The position numbers were made by a program, and so were the translations under genes. The notes beneath the pieces are model-generated. The model saw only the letters and a list, made by a program, of their open reading frames with translations. It ran no database searches and was not told the origin of the DNA. 64,000 nucleotides of DNA, taken from Hyperoodon ampullatus. Its lineage: Eukaryota; Chordata; Mammalia; Artiodactyla; Ziphiidae. The DNA is taken from assembly GCA_949752795.1 (NCBI GenBank), contig CATKHW010000558.1:1178001-1242000 (forward strand), in the 5' to 3' direction. This document shows, piece by piece, positions 1 through 14,257 of the stretch (the stretch's first letter is position 1; each line of letters opens with the position of its first letter).

Positions 1-296
1 TGGGCATGGTGCATTGTGATGACAGGGTTCACGGAGCATTGAGAAGAAAAGGGGCATGGAGCATTGTGATTACAGGTGTCTTGGAGCATTGTGATGACAA
101 GTGCATGGAGCATTGTGATGGGAAAGCCATGGAGCATTCTGATGACATGCGTCATGGAGCTTTCTGATGACAAGGGCATGGAGCATTGTGATGACAAGGG
201 CCATTGAGAATTTAGATGACAAGGGCTTGGAGCATTGTGATGACAATGGTCATGGAGCATTGAAATGACAAGAGCATGGAGCATTGTGATGACAAG
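1..296 (+). repeat. Left-edge array block repeated at 6,450-6,745
   Basis: This block of about 12 monomers recurs at offset 6,449 with only a few substitutions. Shared rare variants include the GAGAAGAAAAGG monomer, the GTGATGGGAAAGCC monomer and the AAATGACAAGAGC monomer. The match stops after GATGACAAG, where this copy continues TGTCATGG and the later copy GGCCATTG. In the later copy the block is preceded by the truncated-monomer landmark at 6,410, so the window probably begins just inside a higher-order unit. Confidence 0.8.
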
Positions 297-2439
297 TGTC
301 ATGGAGCATTGTGATGACATGGCTGTAGAGCAATGTGATGGCGGGGGTCATGGAGCATTGCTATGTCAGGTATAATGGAGCTTTGTGATGAGAAGGGCAA
401 TGAGCATTGGTCTGAAAAGTTTCATGGATTATTTTGATGAGAGTGGGCATGGAGAATTGTGATGACAAGGTCATGGAACACTGTGATACATTGGTCATGG
501 AGGATTGTAATGACAAGGGCTTGGAGCATTGTCATGAGAAAGGCATCGAGCATTGTGATGACAAGCGTCATGGAGCTTTGTGATGACAATTGCATTGATC
601 AATGTGATGAGAGGGTTCATGGAGCATTGTGATGACAATGACATGGAGCATTTTGATGCCAAGGTTCATCGAGCTTTGAGATGACAAATGTCATGGAGCA
701 TTTTGATGACAAGGGCGTTGTGCATTGTGATGAGAAGGGCAGGGAGCATTGTGATGACAGGGTCATGGAGCAATTTGATGAAAAGGGTCATGGAACATTT
801 TGATGACAGGTGTTTTGGCACATTGTGATATCATGAGTCATGGCACATTGTGATGATAAGTGCATGTAGCATTGTGATGACGGGGTCCTGGAACATTGTG
901 ATGATAGGGGTGAGCGAGTATTGTGATGACTAGTGATGGAACATTGTGATATAAGTGGTGAGAGAGCATTTTGATGAGAAGTGCATGGAGCATTGTGATG
1001 ACAATGTTTTTGGGGCATTGTGATCACAAGGTTATGGACTATTGTGATGAAAAGCATGTGGCACATTGTGATGACAAGGGTCCTGGAGTATTGTGCTGAC
1101 AAAGGCAAGGAGCATTGAGATGACAAGGGTCATGGAGCATTGTGATGACGCGGGCATGGACTATTGTGATGACTAAGGTCATGAAGCATTGTGATGATTG
1201 GAGTCATGGAGCATTGTGATGACAAGGGCAGGGAGCATTGTGATGAAAGGGGCATGGAACATTGTTCTGACAATTTTCATGGATTATTGTGATGACAGTG
1301 GGCATGGCGGATTGTGATGACAAGGGCATGGAACATTGTGATGACAAGGTCACAGAGTATTGTGAAGACAGGTATCAGGGAGCATGTGATGACATATGTC
1401 TTGGTCCATTGCGATGACAATGGCATGGGGCATTGCGATGCCAAGTGTCATGGAGGATTGTGATGAGAAAGATAATGGGGCATTATGATGATTAAGGCTT
1501 GGAACATTATGATGACAAGGGCCATTGAGAATTTTGATGAGAAGGTACTGAGACATTGTGATGACAAGGTCCTGGAGCATTGTGATGAGAAAACCATGGA
1601 GCCTTGTGAGGACAAGTGTCATGGAGCATACTGATGAAAAGGGGCATGGAGCATTGTGATTACAGGGGTCTTGGAACATTGTGATGACAAGGGCATGGAG
1701 CATTGTGATGAGAAGGCCAAGGAGCATTCTGCTGACATGCGTTATGGAGCTTTGTGGTGACAAGGGTATGTAGCATTGTGAATACAGTGTTTTTGGAGCA
1801 TTGTGATGACAAGGGCATGGAGCATTGTGATGAGAAGGCCGTGGAGCACTCTGATGACATGGGTCATGGAGCTTTGTGATGACAAGGGCATGGAGCATTG
1901 TGATTACAGGGGTCTGGGAGCATTGTGATGACAAGGGTCATGGAGCCTTTTGATGACAAGGCCGTGCAATATTTTGATGGCAGGGTTCATGGAGCATTGT
2001 TATGACAAGTATAATGGAGCATTGTGATGACAAGGGCATGGAGAATTGGTCTGAAAATTTCCATGGATTATTGCGATGAGTGTTGGCATGGAGCATTGTG
2101 ATGACAAGGGCAAGGAACACTGTGATACATGGGTCATGGAGGATTGTAATGACAAGGGCCTGGAGCACTGTGATGAGAAGGGCATCGAGCATTGTGATGA
2201 CAAGCGTCATGGAGCTTTGTGATGACAAGGGCATGGAGCATTGTGATGAAAAAGGCATGGAGCCTTTTCATGACAGGGTTCAAGGAGCATTCTGATGACA
2301 AGTGTCCGGGAGCATTGTGAAGACAAGTGTATTGAGCATTGTGAGGACAAAAGTCAGGGAGCATTGTGATGACAAGGGCATGGAGTATTGTGATGATAGG
2401 CATAATGGAGTGTTGTGATGACAAGTGTTATGGAACATT

Positions 2440-2710
2440 GTGATCACAAGCGCTTGGAGCATTGTGATGACAGAAGTCATAGATCATTTTGATTTCAAGT
2501 AGAATGGACCATTGTGATGACAAGGGCATGAAGCAATGTGATCCCAAGGTTCATGGAGGATTGTGATGACAAAGGTAATGGAGTATTTTGATGACAAGCA
2601 CATGGAGCATTTTGATGGGAAGGTCATGTAGCATTTTGCTAACAAAGGCATGGAGCATTGTGATGACAAGGGTCATGGAGCACTGTGATGACAAGCGTCA
2701 CGGAGCATTC
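2440..2710 (+). repeat. Dispersed variant block C, copy 1
   Basis: This run of about 11 monomers has an unusual order of variants. ATTTTGATTTCAAG is followed by an AAGCAATGTGATCCCAAG monomer, then CATGGAGGATTGTGATGAC, and later CATGTAGCATTTTGCTAAC. The same order appears at 23,350-23,590 and 36,230-36,510. Elsewhere the ATTTTGATTTC monomer runs into a truncated monomer (TTTCATTGTGATGACAATAG) instead, so block C is an alternative continuation of the same higher-order unit. Confidence 0.7.
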
Positions 2711-5700
2711 TGATTACTGGGGTCATGGAGCATTTGGATGACAAGGGCACGGAGCATTGTGATGACAAGTGTCATGGAGCATTTTGATGACAAGAGTCCC
2801 GGATCATTGTGTTGTCATGGGTCATGGAGCATTGTTATGACAGGGCTAATGGAGTATTGTGAAGGCAAGGGTGTGGAGCATTGTGATGAGAAGGCCATGG
2901 AGCATTCTGGTGACATGTGTCATGGAGTTTTGTAAAGACAAAGGCATGGAGAATTGTGATTACAGGGGTCATGGATCATTTTGATGACAAGGGTTATGGA
3001 GCCTTGTTATGACAAGGCCGTGGATCATTTTGATGGCTGGGGTTATGGAGCATTGTCATGAAGGTGTAATGGAGCATTGTGATTTCAAGGGCATGGAGCT
3101 TTGGTCTGAAAAGTTTTATGGATTATTGTGATGAGATAGGGCATGGAGCATTGTGATGACAAGGGCATGGAACACTGTGATACATGGGTCATGGAGTATT
3201 GTAATGACAAGGGCATGAAGCATTGTGTTGAGAAGGGCATGGAGCATTTTGATGACAAGCATCGTGGAGCTTTGTGATGACCAGGACATGGAGCAATGTG
3301 ATGAGAGGCTTCATGAAGCATTGTGATGACAATGGCATGGAACATTGTGATGCCAATGGTCATGGAGCTTTGTGATGACAAATGTCATGGAGCATTTTGA
3401 TGACAAGGGCGTGGTGCATTGTGATGAGAAGGGCAGGGTGCATTGTGATGACAGTGTCATGGAACAATTTGATGAAAAGGTTCATCGAACATTTTGATGA
3501 CAGGGGTTATGGAACATTGTGATGTCAGGGGTCATGGAGCATTGTGATGAAAAGGGTCATGGAGCATTTGATGACAGGGGTTATGGAACATAGTGATGTT
3601 AGGGGTAATGGAACATTGTGATGATAAGGGCATATAGCATTGTGATGACAGGGGTCATGGATCATTGTGATGACAGGGGTGAGGGAGTATTTTAATGACT
3701 AGTGATGGAACATTGTGATATCATTGGTGAGAGAGCATTTTGATGAGAAGTGTATGGAGCATTGTGATGACAAGTTTTATGGAGCATTGTGATGACAAAT
3801 TTGGGGAGCATTGTGATGACAAGCGCATGGCTCATTGTGATGACATGAGTCATGGAGCATTGTGCTGAGAAGCACATGGAGCATTGTGATGACAAGGGTC
3901 ATGGAGCATTGTGCTGACAAAGGCATGGAACATTATGATGACAAGGGTCATGGAGCGTTGTGATGAAAAGTTCATGGAGCATTGTGGTTACAATGGTCAC
4001 AGAGACGTGTGATGACGAGGGCATGGACCATTGTGATGACAAAGGTCATGAAGCATTGTGATGACTGGAGTCATGGAGCATTGTGATGACAATGGCATGG
4101 AGCATTGTGATGAGAGGTGCATGGAGAACTGGTCTGACAACTTTCAAGGATTATTGTGATGAGTGAGGGCATGGTGCATTGTGCAGACAAGGACATGGAG
4201 CATTGTGATGACAAGGGCATGGAGCATTGTGATGACAAGGTCATGGAGTATTGTGAAGGCAGGTGTCAGGGAGCATTGTAATGACATATGTCATGGTCCA
4301 TTTTGATGACAATGGCATGGAACATTGTGATGCCATGTGTCATGGAGGATTGTGATGACAAGAGCATGTAACATGGTGATGAGAAGTGTCATGGAGCATT
4401 GTGATGACAAGGGACAGGGAGCATTGTGATGTCCAGGGAATGGAGCATTGTGATGGCAAGACTGTGGAGCATTGTGATCGCAAGACCATGGAGCATTTTG
4501 TTGACGAGTGTCATCGAGCACTGTAGTGACAAGGGGCATGGAGAATTGTGATGATAGGTGTCATGGATCATTGTGATGACAAGGGTCATGGAGCATTCTG
4601 ATGACATGCTTGTGGAGTATTGTGATGACAATGGCATGGAGCATTTTGATGAAAAAGGCACGGAGCATTGTGATGAAAAAGACATGGAAACTTTTCATGA
4701 CAGGGATCAAGGAGCATTCTGACGTCAAGTGTCAGGGAGCATTGTGATGACAAGTGTATTGAGCACTGTGATAACCATGGTCATCGAGCATTGTGATGAC
4801 AGGAATCATGGAGGATTGTGATGAGAAGGCCATGGAGCATTCTGATGACATGCGTCATGGAGCTTTGTGATTACAAGGGCATGCAGCATTGTGATTTCAG
4901 GGGTCTTGGAGCATGGTGATGAAAAGGGCATGGATCATTGTGACGGAAAATGCATGGAGACTTGTCATGACAGGGTTCAAGGAGCATACTGACGAAAAGT
5001 GTCAGGGAGCATTGTGATGACAAGTGTATTGAGCATTGTGATGACAAAGGTCATGGAGCATCATGATGAGAAAACCATGGATAATTGTGATGACGAGCGT
5101 CAAGGGGCGTTGTGATGACAAGTGTTATGGAACATTGTGATCACAAGCGTTTGGAACATTGTGATGACAGGGTTCATGGAGCATTGAGATGAAAAGGGGC
5201 AGGGAGCATTGTGATTAAAGTGGTCTAGGAGCATTGTGATGACAAGGGCATGGACCATTGTGATGAGAATGCAATGGAGCATTCTGATGACATGCGTCAT
5301 GCAGCTTTGTGATGACAAGGGCATATAGCATTGTGATGACAGTGGCATGGAACATTGGACTGACAAGTTTGATGGATTATTGTGATGACAGTGGGCATGG
5401 CACATTTTGATGACAAGGGCATGGAGCATTGTGATGACAAGGTCATGGAATACTCTGAAGACAGGTGACAGGGAGCATTGTGATGACATATGTCATGGTC
5501 CATTGAGATGACAATGGCATGGAGCATTGTGATGCCAAGTGTAATGGAGGATTGTGATGACAAAGGTAATGGAGCATTGTGATGACAACGGCTTGGAGCA
5601 TTGTGATAACAAGGGTCATGGAAAATTGTGATGACAAGGGCATGGAGCATTGTGATGACAACGGACATTGAGAATTTTTATGACAAGGTTTTGAAGCATT

Positions 5701-6389
5701 TTGATGACAAAGGCATGGAGCTTGCTATGACGGGGTCATGGGGCATTGCGAAGACAAGTTCATGGAGAATTGTGATGAGAAGAGCATGTAACATTGTGAT
5801 GAGAAATGTCATGGAGCATTGTGATGACAAGCACATGGAGAATTGTGATGACAAGGGACATGGAGCATTGTTATTACCAGGGAAGGGAGCATTGTGATGG
5901 CAAGACCGTGGAGCACTGTGATGAGTAGACCATGAATAACTTTGATGATGAGCATCATGGAGCACTGTAATGACAAGGGTCATGGAGCATTCTGAAGACA
6001 GGTGTCATGGATCACTGTGTTGACAGGGGTCATGGAAAAATGTGATGACAGGGGTCATGGAGCATTGTGATGACAAGGTTCATGGAGCATTCTGATGATA
6101 AGCTTGTGGAGTATTGTGATGACATTGGCATGGAGCATTGTGATGAAAAGGGCATGGATCATTGTGATGAAAAAGCATGGAGCCTTGTCATGACAAGTTT
6201 CAAGGAGCATACTGATGATAAGTGTCAGGGAGCATTGTGATGACAAGTGTATTGAGCATTGTGATGACAAAGGTCATGGAGCATTGTGATGAGAAGACCA
6301 TGGATAATTGTTATGACGGGAGTCATGGGGCGTTGTTATGACAAGTTTTATGAACATTGTGATCACAACGGTTTGGAGCATTGTGATGA

Positions 6390-6450
6390 CAGAGGTCATG
6401 GAGCATTTTGATTTCATTGTGATGACAATAGCATGAAGCAGTATGATGAT
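6390..6450 (+). repeat. Truncated-monomer landmark, first of 25
   Basis: An ATTTTGATTTC monomer is joined to a shortened monomer ATTGTGATGACAATAG (about 16 bp instead of 24) and then to CATGAAGCA. This small deletion junction recurs at about 11,267, 13,233, 17,235, 19,201, 20,853, 21,644, 25,452, 26,391, 29,854, 32,360, 34,815, 37,373, 40,172, 43,317, 44,207, 46,275, 49,662, 50,160, 53,448, 55,833, 56,796, 58,839, 60,149 and 61,087. Because it is a length change and not a point variant, it marks copies of one ancestral higher-order unit well. Confidence 0.85.
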
Positions 6451-9239
6451 GGGCATGGTGCATTGTGATGACAGGGTTCACGGAGCATTGAGAAGAAAAG
6501 GGGCATGGAGCATTGTGAATACAGGTGTCTTGGAGTATTGTGATGACAAGTGCATGGAGCATTGTGATGGGAAAGCCATGGAGCATTCTGATGACATGCG
6601 TCATGGAGCTTTCTGATGACACGGGCATGGAGCATTGTGATGACAAGGAAAATTGAGAATTTAGATGACAAGTGTTTGGAGCATTGTGATGACAATGGTC
6701 ATGGAGCATTGAAATGACAAGAGCATGGAGCATTGTGATGACAAGGGCCATTGAGAATTTAGATGACAAGGTTTTGAAGCACTGTGATGAAAAGCACATG
6801 GAGCTTGCTATGACAGGTGTCATGGAGCATTGCGATGACAAGTGCATGGAGAATTGTGATGACAAGAGCATATAACATTGTGATGATAATTGCATGTAGC
6901 ATTTTGATGACAGGTGTCATGCAACACTGTGATGACAGGGGTGATGGAGTATTGGGATGACTAGTGATGGAACATTCTGATATCAGTGGTGAGAGAGCAT
7001 TTTGATGAGAAGTGCATGGAGCACTGTGATGACAAAGTTTATGCAGCATTGTGATGACAAGGATGTGGAGCATTGTGATGACAAGCACATGGTGCATTGT
7101 GATGACATGGGTCATGGAGCATTGTGCTAAAAAGCTCATGGAGCATTGTGATGACAAGAATCATGGAGCATTGTGCTGAGAAACGCATAGAGCATTGTGA
7201 TGACAAGGGTCACAGAGCATTGTGATGAAAAGTTCATGGAGCATTGTGGTGACAAAAGTCACAGAGACTTGTGATGACGAGGGCATGGACCATTGTGTTG
7301 AGTAAGGTCATGAAGCATTTTGATGACAGGAGACACGGAGCATTGTGATGACGGCTCATGGAGCATTGTGATGACAAGGGCAAGGAGCATTGTGATGACA
7401 GGTGCATGGAGCATTGGTCTTAGAAGTTTCATGCATTATTGCGATGAGAGTGGGAATGGCGCATTGTGATGACAAGGGCATGGAGCATTGTGATGACAAG
7501 GTCATGCAATATTGTGAAGACAGGTGTCTGGGAGCATTGTGAAGACATAAGTCATGGCCCATTGTGATGACAATGCCATGGAGCATTGTGATGCCAATTG
7601 TCATGGAGGTTTGTGATGACAAATGTAATGGAGCATTGTGATGACAAGGACTTGGAGCATTGTGATGACAAGGGTCATAGAGCACTGTGCTGACAAGGGC
7701 ATGGAGCATTGTGATGACAAGGGTCATGGAGCTTGGTGTTGACAAAGTTCATGGAGCATTTTGATGACAAGAGTGTGGTGCATTGTGATGAGTAGGGCAG
7801 GGAGCATTGTGATGAAAGGGTCATGGAACAATTTGATGAAAAGTGTCAGGGAACATTTTGATGACAAGGGTTATGGAAAATTGTGATGTCAGTGGTCATG
7901 GAGCATTGTGATGATAAGGGCATGTAGCATTTTGATGACAGGGGTTATGGAACATTGTGATGACAGGGGTGAGGGAGTATTGTGATGACTAGTGATGGAA
8001 CATTGTGAAATCAGTGGTGAGAGAGCATTTAGATGAGAAGTGCATGGAGCATTGTGATGACAACTTTTATGGAGCATTGTGATGACAAGGTTGTGGAGCA
8101 TTGTCATGACAAGTGCATAGCACATTGTGATGACATGTGGCTTGGAGCATTGTGCTGAGAAGCGCATGTAGGATTGTGATGACAAGGTTCATGGAGCATT
8201 GTGCTGACAAAGCATGGAGCATTGTGATGACAAGTGTTACAGAGCATTGTCATGACGAGGGAATGGACCATTTTCATGACAAAGGTCAGAAAGCATTGTG
8301 ATGACTGGAGTCACGGAGCATTATGATGTGTGGGGTCATGGAGCATTGCGATTACAGGGGTCTTGGAGCATTGTGATGAGAAGGGCATCGAGCATTGTGA
8401 TGACAAGCATCATGGAGATTTGTGATGACAAGGGCATGGAGCAATGTGATGAGAGGCTTCATGAAGCATTGTGATGACAATGGCATGGAGCATTGTGATG
8501 CCAAGGGTCACAGAGCATTGTGATGAAAAGTTCATGGAGCATGGTGGTGACAAATGTCACAGAGACTTGTGAGGATGAGGGCATGGACCATTGTGATGAC
8601 TGGAGTCACGGAGCATTGTGATGACATGGGTCATGGAGCATTGTTATGACAAGTGCATGGAGAATGTGATTACAAGAGCATGAAACATTGTGATTTGAAG
8701 TGTCATGGAGCACTGTGATGGCAAGACGGTGGAGCATTGTGATGAGAATTCCATGCATAATTGTGATGACCAGCGTCATGGAGAACTGTAATGACAAGGG
8801 GCCTGGAGCACTGTGATGACAGGTGTCATGGAGCATTGTGATAACAGGGGTCATGGAGCATTGTGAAGACAAGGGTCATGGAGCATTCTGATGACAAGCT
8901 TGTGGAGTATTGTGATGACAATGGCATGGAGCATTGTGATGAAAAGGGCATGGAGAATTGTGATGAAAAAGGCATAGAGCCATTTCATGAAAGTGTTCGA
9001 GAAGCATTTTGACGACAAGTGTCAGGGAACATTGTGATGACAAGTGTATCGAGCATTGTGATGACAAAGGTCATGGAGCATTGTGATGACAAGGGCATGG
9101 AGTATTGTGATGACAGGCATCATCGAGTGCTGTGATGACAAGTGTTATGGAACAATGTGATCACAAGGGTTTGGAGCACTGTGATGACAGAGGTCTTGGA
9201 TCATTTTGATATCAAGGAGCATGGAGCATTGTGATGACA

Positions 9240-12200
9240 GGGGTCATGGAGCATTGTGATGAGAAGTTCATGGATCATTGAGCTGAAAATATTCATGGAG
9301 TATTCAGATGAAAGGGGTCATGGAGCATTGTGATGACCAGGCCCTGGAGCACTCTGATGAGAAGACCATGGATCCTTGTGATGAGAAGTCTCATGGAGCA
9401 TTCTGATGAAAAGGGGCATGGAGCATTGTGATTACAGGGGTCTTGGATCATTGTGATTACAAGGGCATGGAGCATCGTGAGAGATGTCCAAGGAGCATTC
9501 TGATGACATGCGTCATGGAGCTTTGTGATGACCAGCGCAAGGAGCATTGTGATTAGAGGGGTCTTGGAGCATTGTGATGAAAAGGGCATGGATCATTGTG
9601 ATGAAAAAGGCATGGAGCCTTGTCATGACAGGGTTCAAGGAGCATACTGATGGCAAGAGTCAGGGAGTATTGTGATGACAAGTGTATTGAGCATTGTGAT
9701 GACAAAGGTCATGGAACATTGTGATGAGAAGTGCCATGGAGCATTGAGATGGCAAGACGGTGGAGCATTGTGATGAGAAGACCATGGATAATTGTGATGA
9801 CGAGCGTCATGGAGAACTGTAATGACAAGGGGCCTGGAGCATTGTGATGACAGGTGTCATGGAGCATTGTAATGACAGGGGTCATGGAGCATTGTGATGA
9901 GAAGATCATGGAGCATTGAGCTGAAAATGTTCATAGAGTATTCTGATGAAAGGGGTCATAGAGCATTGTGATGACAAGGTCCTGGAGCACTCTGATGAGA
10001 AGACCATGGAGCCTTGTGATGAGAAATCTCATGGAGCATTCTGATGAAAATGGGCATGGAGCATTGTGATTACAGGGGTCTTGGAGCATTGTGATGAAAA
10101 GGGCATGTAGGATTGTGATGACAAGGGTCATGGAGCATTGTGCTGACAAAGGCATGGAGCATTGTGATGACAAGGCTCAGAGAGCATTGGGATGAAAAGT
10201 TCATGGAGCATTGTGGTGACAAATTTCACAGAGCCTTGTGATGACGAGGGCATGGACCATTGTGATGACAAAGGTCATGAAGCATTGTGATGACTGGAGT
10301 CACAGAGCATTGTGATGACAAGGGAATGGAGCATTATGATGACAGGGGCATGGAGCATTGGTCTGACAAGTTTCATGGATTACTGTGATGACAGTCGGCA
10401 TGGTGCATTGTGATGACAAGGGCATGGAGCATTGCGATGACAAGGTCATGGAGTATTGTGAAGACAGGTGTCAGGGTTCATTGTGATGTCATATGTCATG
10501 TTCCATTGTGATGACAATGGCATGGAGAATTGTGATGCCAATTGTCATGGAGGATTGTGAAGACAAAGGTAATTGAGCATTGTGATGAAAAGTGCTTGGA
10601 GCATTTTGATGACAATGGTCATGTAACATTGTGATGAAAAGGGCATGGAGCATTGTGATGACAAGCGCTTTTGAGAATTTTGATGACAAGTTCGTGAAGC
10701 ACTGTGATGAAAAGCACATGGAGCTTGCTATGACAGGTGTCATGGAGCATTGCGATGACAAGTGCATGGAGAATGTGATTACAAGAGCATGTAACATTGT
10801 GCTTTGAAGTGTCATGGAGCATCGTGATGGCAAGACGGTGGAGCATTGTGATGAGAAGACCATGGATAATTGTGATGACGAGCGTCATGGAGAACTGTAA
10901 TGACAAGGGGCATGGAGCATTGTGATGACAAGGGTCATAGAACATTCCGATGACAAGCTTGTGGAGTATTGTGATGACAATGGCATGGAGCATTGTGATG
11001 AAAAGGGAATGGAGCATTGTGATGAAAAAGGCATAGAGCCTTTTCATGACAGGGTTCGAGAAGCATTCTGACGTCAAGAGTCAGGGAGCATTGTGATGAC
11101 AAGTGTATTGAGCATTGTGATGACAAAGGTCATGGAGCATTGTGCTGACAAGGGAATGGAGTATTGTGATGACAGGCATCATGGAGCGTTGTGATGACAA
11201 GTGTTATGGAACATTGTGATCACAAGGGTTTGGAGCATTTTGATGACCGAGGTCATGGAGCATTTTCATTTCATTGTGATAACAATAGCATGAAGCATTA
11301 TGATGATGGGCATGTTGCATTGTGATGACAGGGTTCATAGATCATTGAAATGAAAAGGGACATGGAGCATTGTGATTACATGTGTTTGGAGCATTCTGAT
11401 GACAAGGGCATTGAACATTGTGAATGAGAAGGCCATGGAGCATTCTGATGACATGCGTCATAGAGCTTTGTGATGAAAAGGGCATGGAGCATTTGTCTGA
11501 AAATTTTCTTGGATTATTGTGATGAGATTGGGCATGGAGGACTGTGATGACAAGGACACGGAACACTGTGATACATGGGTCATGGAGGATTTTAATGACA
11601 AGGTCATGGAGCATTGTGATGAGAAGGGCATCGAGCATTGTGATGACAAGCGTCATGGAGCATTGTCATGAGAAGGGCATGGAGCAATGTGATGAGAGGC
11701 TTCATGAAGCATTGTGATGACAATGGCATGGAGTATTGTGATGCCGAGTGTCATGGAGCTTTGTGATGACAAAGGTCATGGAGCATTTTGATGACAAGGG
11801 AGTGGTGCATTGTGATGATAATTGCATGTAGCATTGTGATGATAGGGGTCATGGAACATTGTGATGACAGGGGTGAGGGAGTATTGTGATGAGTAGTGAT
11901 GGATCATTGTGATATCAGTGGTGAGAGAGCATTTTCATGAGAAGTGTATGGAGCATTGTGATGACAATGTTTATGGAGCATTGTGATGACAAGGATGTGG
12001 AGCATTGTGATGACAACCGCATGGCACACTGTGAGCACATCGGTAATGGAGCATTGTGCTGACAAGCTCATGGAGCATTGTGATGAAAAGTGTCATGGAA
12101 CATTGTGCTGACAAAGGCATGGAGCATTGTGATGCCAAGGGTCACAGAGCATTGTGATGAAAAGTTCATGGAGCATTGAGGTGACAAAGGTCACAGAGAC

Positions 12201-14257
12201 TTGTGATGATGAGGGCATGAACCATTGTGATGACAAAGTCTTGAAGCATTGTGATGACTGGAGTCACGGAGCATTGTGATGAAAGGTGTCATGGAGCATT
12301 GTGATGACAAGTGCATGGAGCATTGTGATGACATGGGCATGGATCATTGTGATGACAAGGGTCATGGAGAATTGTGATGACATGGTTCATGGAGCATTCT
12401 GATGACAAGCTTGTGGAGTATTGTGATGACAATAGCATGGAGCATTGTGATGAAAAGGGCATGGGGCATTGTGATGAAAAAGGCGTAGAGCCTTTTCATG
12501 ACAGGGTTCGAGAAGCATTCTGACGACAAGTGTCAGGGAACACTGTGATGAAAAATGTATTGAGCATTGTGATGACAAAGTTCTTGGAGCATTCTGCTGA
12601 CAGGGGCATGGAGTATTGTGATGACAGGCATCATGGAGCATTGTGATGAGAAGTTCATGGAGCATTGAGCTGAAAATGTTCATGGAGTATTCTGATGAAA
12701 GGGGTCATGGAGCATTGTGATAACAAGGTCCTGGAGCATTGTGATGAGAAGACCATGGAGCCTTGTGATGAGAAGTCTCATGGAGCATTCTGATGAAAAG
12801 GGGCATGGAGCATTGTGATTACAGGGGTCTTGGAGCATTGTGATTACAAGTGCATGGAGCATTGTGAGAGATGTCCAAGGAGCATTCTGATGACATGCGT
12901 CATGGAGCTTTGTGATGACCAGGGCATGGAGCATTGTGATTACAGGGGTCTTGGAGCATTGTGATGAAATCGGCATGGATCATTGTGATGAAAAAGGCAT
13001 GGAGCCTTGTCATGACAGGGTTCAAGGAGCATACTGATGACAAGTGTCAAGGAGCATTGTGATGACAAGTGTATAGAGAATTGTGATGACAAAGGTCATG
13101 GAACATTTTGATGAGGAGTGCATGGATAATTGTGATGACGAGCCTCATGGGGCGTCATGATGACAAGTGTTATGGAGCATTGTGATCACAAGGGTTTGGA
13201 GCATTGTGATGACAGAGGTCATGGAACATTTTGATTTCATTGTGATGACAATAGCATGAAGCATTATGATGATGGGCATGGTTCGTTGTGATGACAGGGT
13301 TCATGGTGCATTGAGATGAAAAGTGGTATGGAGCAATGTGATTACTCGGGAGAGGAGCCTTGTGATGACTAGGCCGTGGAACATTGTGATGACAGGGGTG
13401 AGGGAGTATTGTGCTGACTAGTGATGGAAAATTGTGATATCAGTGGTGAGAGAGCATTTTGATTCGAAGTGCATGGAGCTTTGTGATGACAATTTTTATG
13501 GAGTATTGTGATGACAAGTGCATGGTGCACTGTGATGACATGGGTCATGGAGCATTGTACTGACAAGCGCATGGAGCATTGTGATGACAAGGGTCATGGA
13601 GCATTGTGCTGACAAATGCATGGAACATTGTGATGACAAGGCTCAGAGATCATTTGGATGAAAAGTTCATGGAGCATTGTGGTGACAATGTTCAGAGAGC
13701 CTTGTGATGACGAGGGCATGGAACATTGTGATGACAAAGGTCATGAAGCACTGTGAAGATTGGAGTCACAGAGCATTGTGATGACAAGGGAATGGAGCAT
13801 TGTGAAGTCAGGGGCATGGAGCATTTGTCTGACAAGTTTCATGGATTAATGTGATGACAGTCGGCATGGCGCATTGTGATGACAAGGGCATGGAGCATTG
13901 TGATGACAAGGTCTTGGAGCATTGTGATGACAAGTGTCATGGAATATTGTGCTGACAAAGGCATGGAACATTGTGATGCCAAGGGTCACAGAGCATTGTG
14001 ATGAAAAGTTCATGGAGCATTGTCTTGACAAAAGTCACAGAGACTTGTGAGGATGAGGGCATGGGCCATTGTGATGACAAATTCTTGAAGCATTGTGATG
14101 ACTGGAGTCACGGAGCATTGTGATGACAGGTGTCATGGAGGATTGTGATGACAAGTGCATGGAGCATTGTGATGACAGGGGCATGGAGCATCGGTCTGAA
14201 AAATTTCATGGATTATTGTGATGACAGTGGGCATTGAACATTGTGATGACAAGGGCA
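9240..14257 (+). repeat. Large higher-order duplication, copy 1 (about 5.0 kb)
   Basis: This segment reappears at 15,158-20,222, at offset 5,918 and later 5,968, with only about a dozen base differences noticed by eye. Examples are GTGATGAGAAG here and GTGAAGAGAAG there near 10,850, ATTCCGATG and ATTCTGATG near 10,946, and GTGACAATG and GTGCCAATG near 13,690. This copy lacks two monomers (50 bp) that are present in copy 2 at about 16,846-16,895. It contains several family A landmarks, including truncated monomers at 11,267 and 13,233, an AGCTTGCTATGACA monomer near 10,729 and ATATCAGTGG monomers near 11,900 and 13,430. The match ends after GGGCATTGAACATTGTGATGACAAG. Confidence 0.92.

Larger units (their letters stand above)
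297..9217 (+). repeat. Heterogeneous family A satellite block
   Basis: The monomers here are diverged and the higher-order pattern is less regular than downstream. Family A landmarks are present: AGTGATGGAACATTGTGATAT-type monomers near 929, 3,702, 6,962 and 7,992, and AGCTTGCTATGACA-type monomers near 5,729 and 6,803. Motifs such as AACACTGTGATACATG, TTCATGGATTATTGTGATGA and TTTTCATGACAGGGTTCAAGG recur every one to a few kb. The last 350 bases before 9,217 already align with 14,780-15,135 at offset 5,918, but with visibly more mismatches than the block that follows. No gene is present. Confidence 0.85.

Noticed and set aside
2080..2295. Plus-strand 8-residue repeat (MEHCDDKG), which looks like a Cys/His/Asp metal-binding repeat protein
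   Set aside because: Each 25-bp monomer shifts the frame, so only a few repeats stay in phase. Composition is set by the DNA repeat, and no long frame exists in 62 kb.
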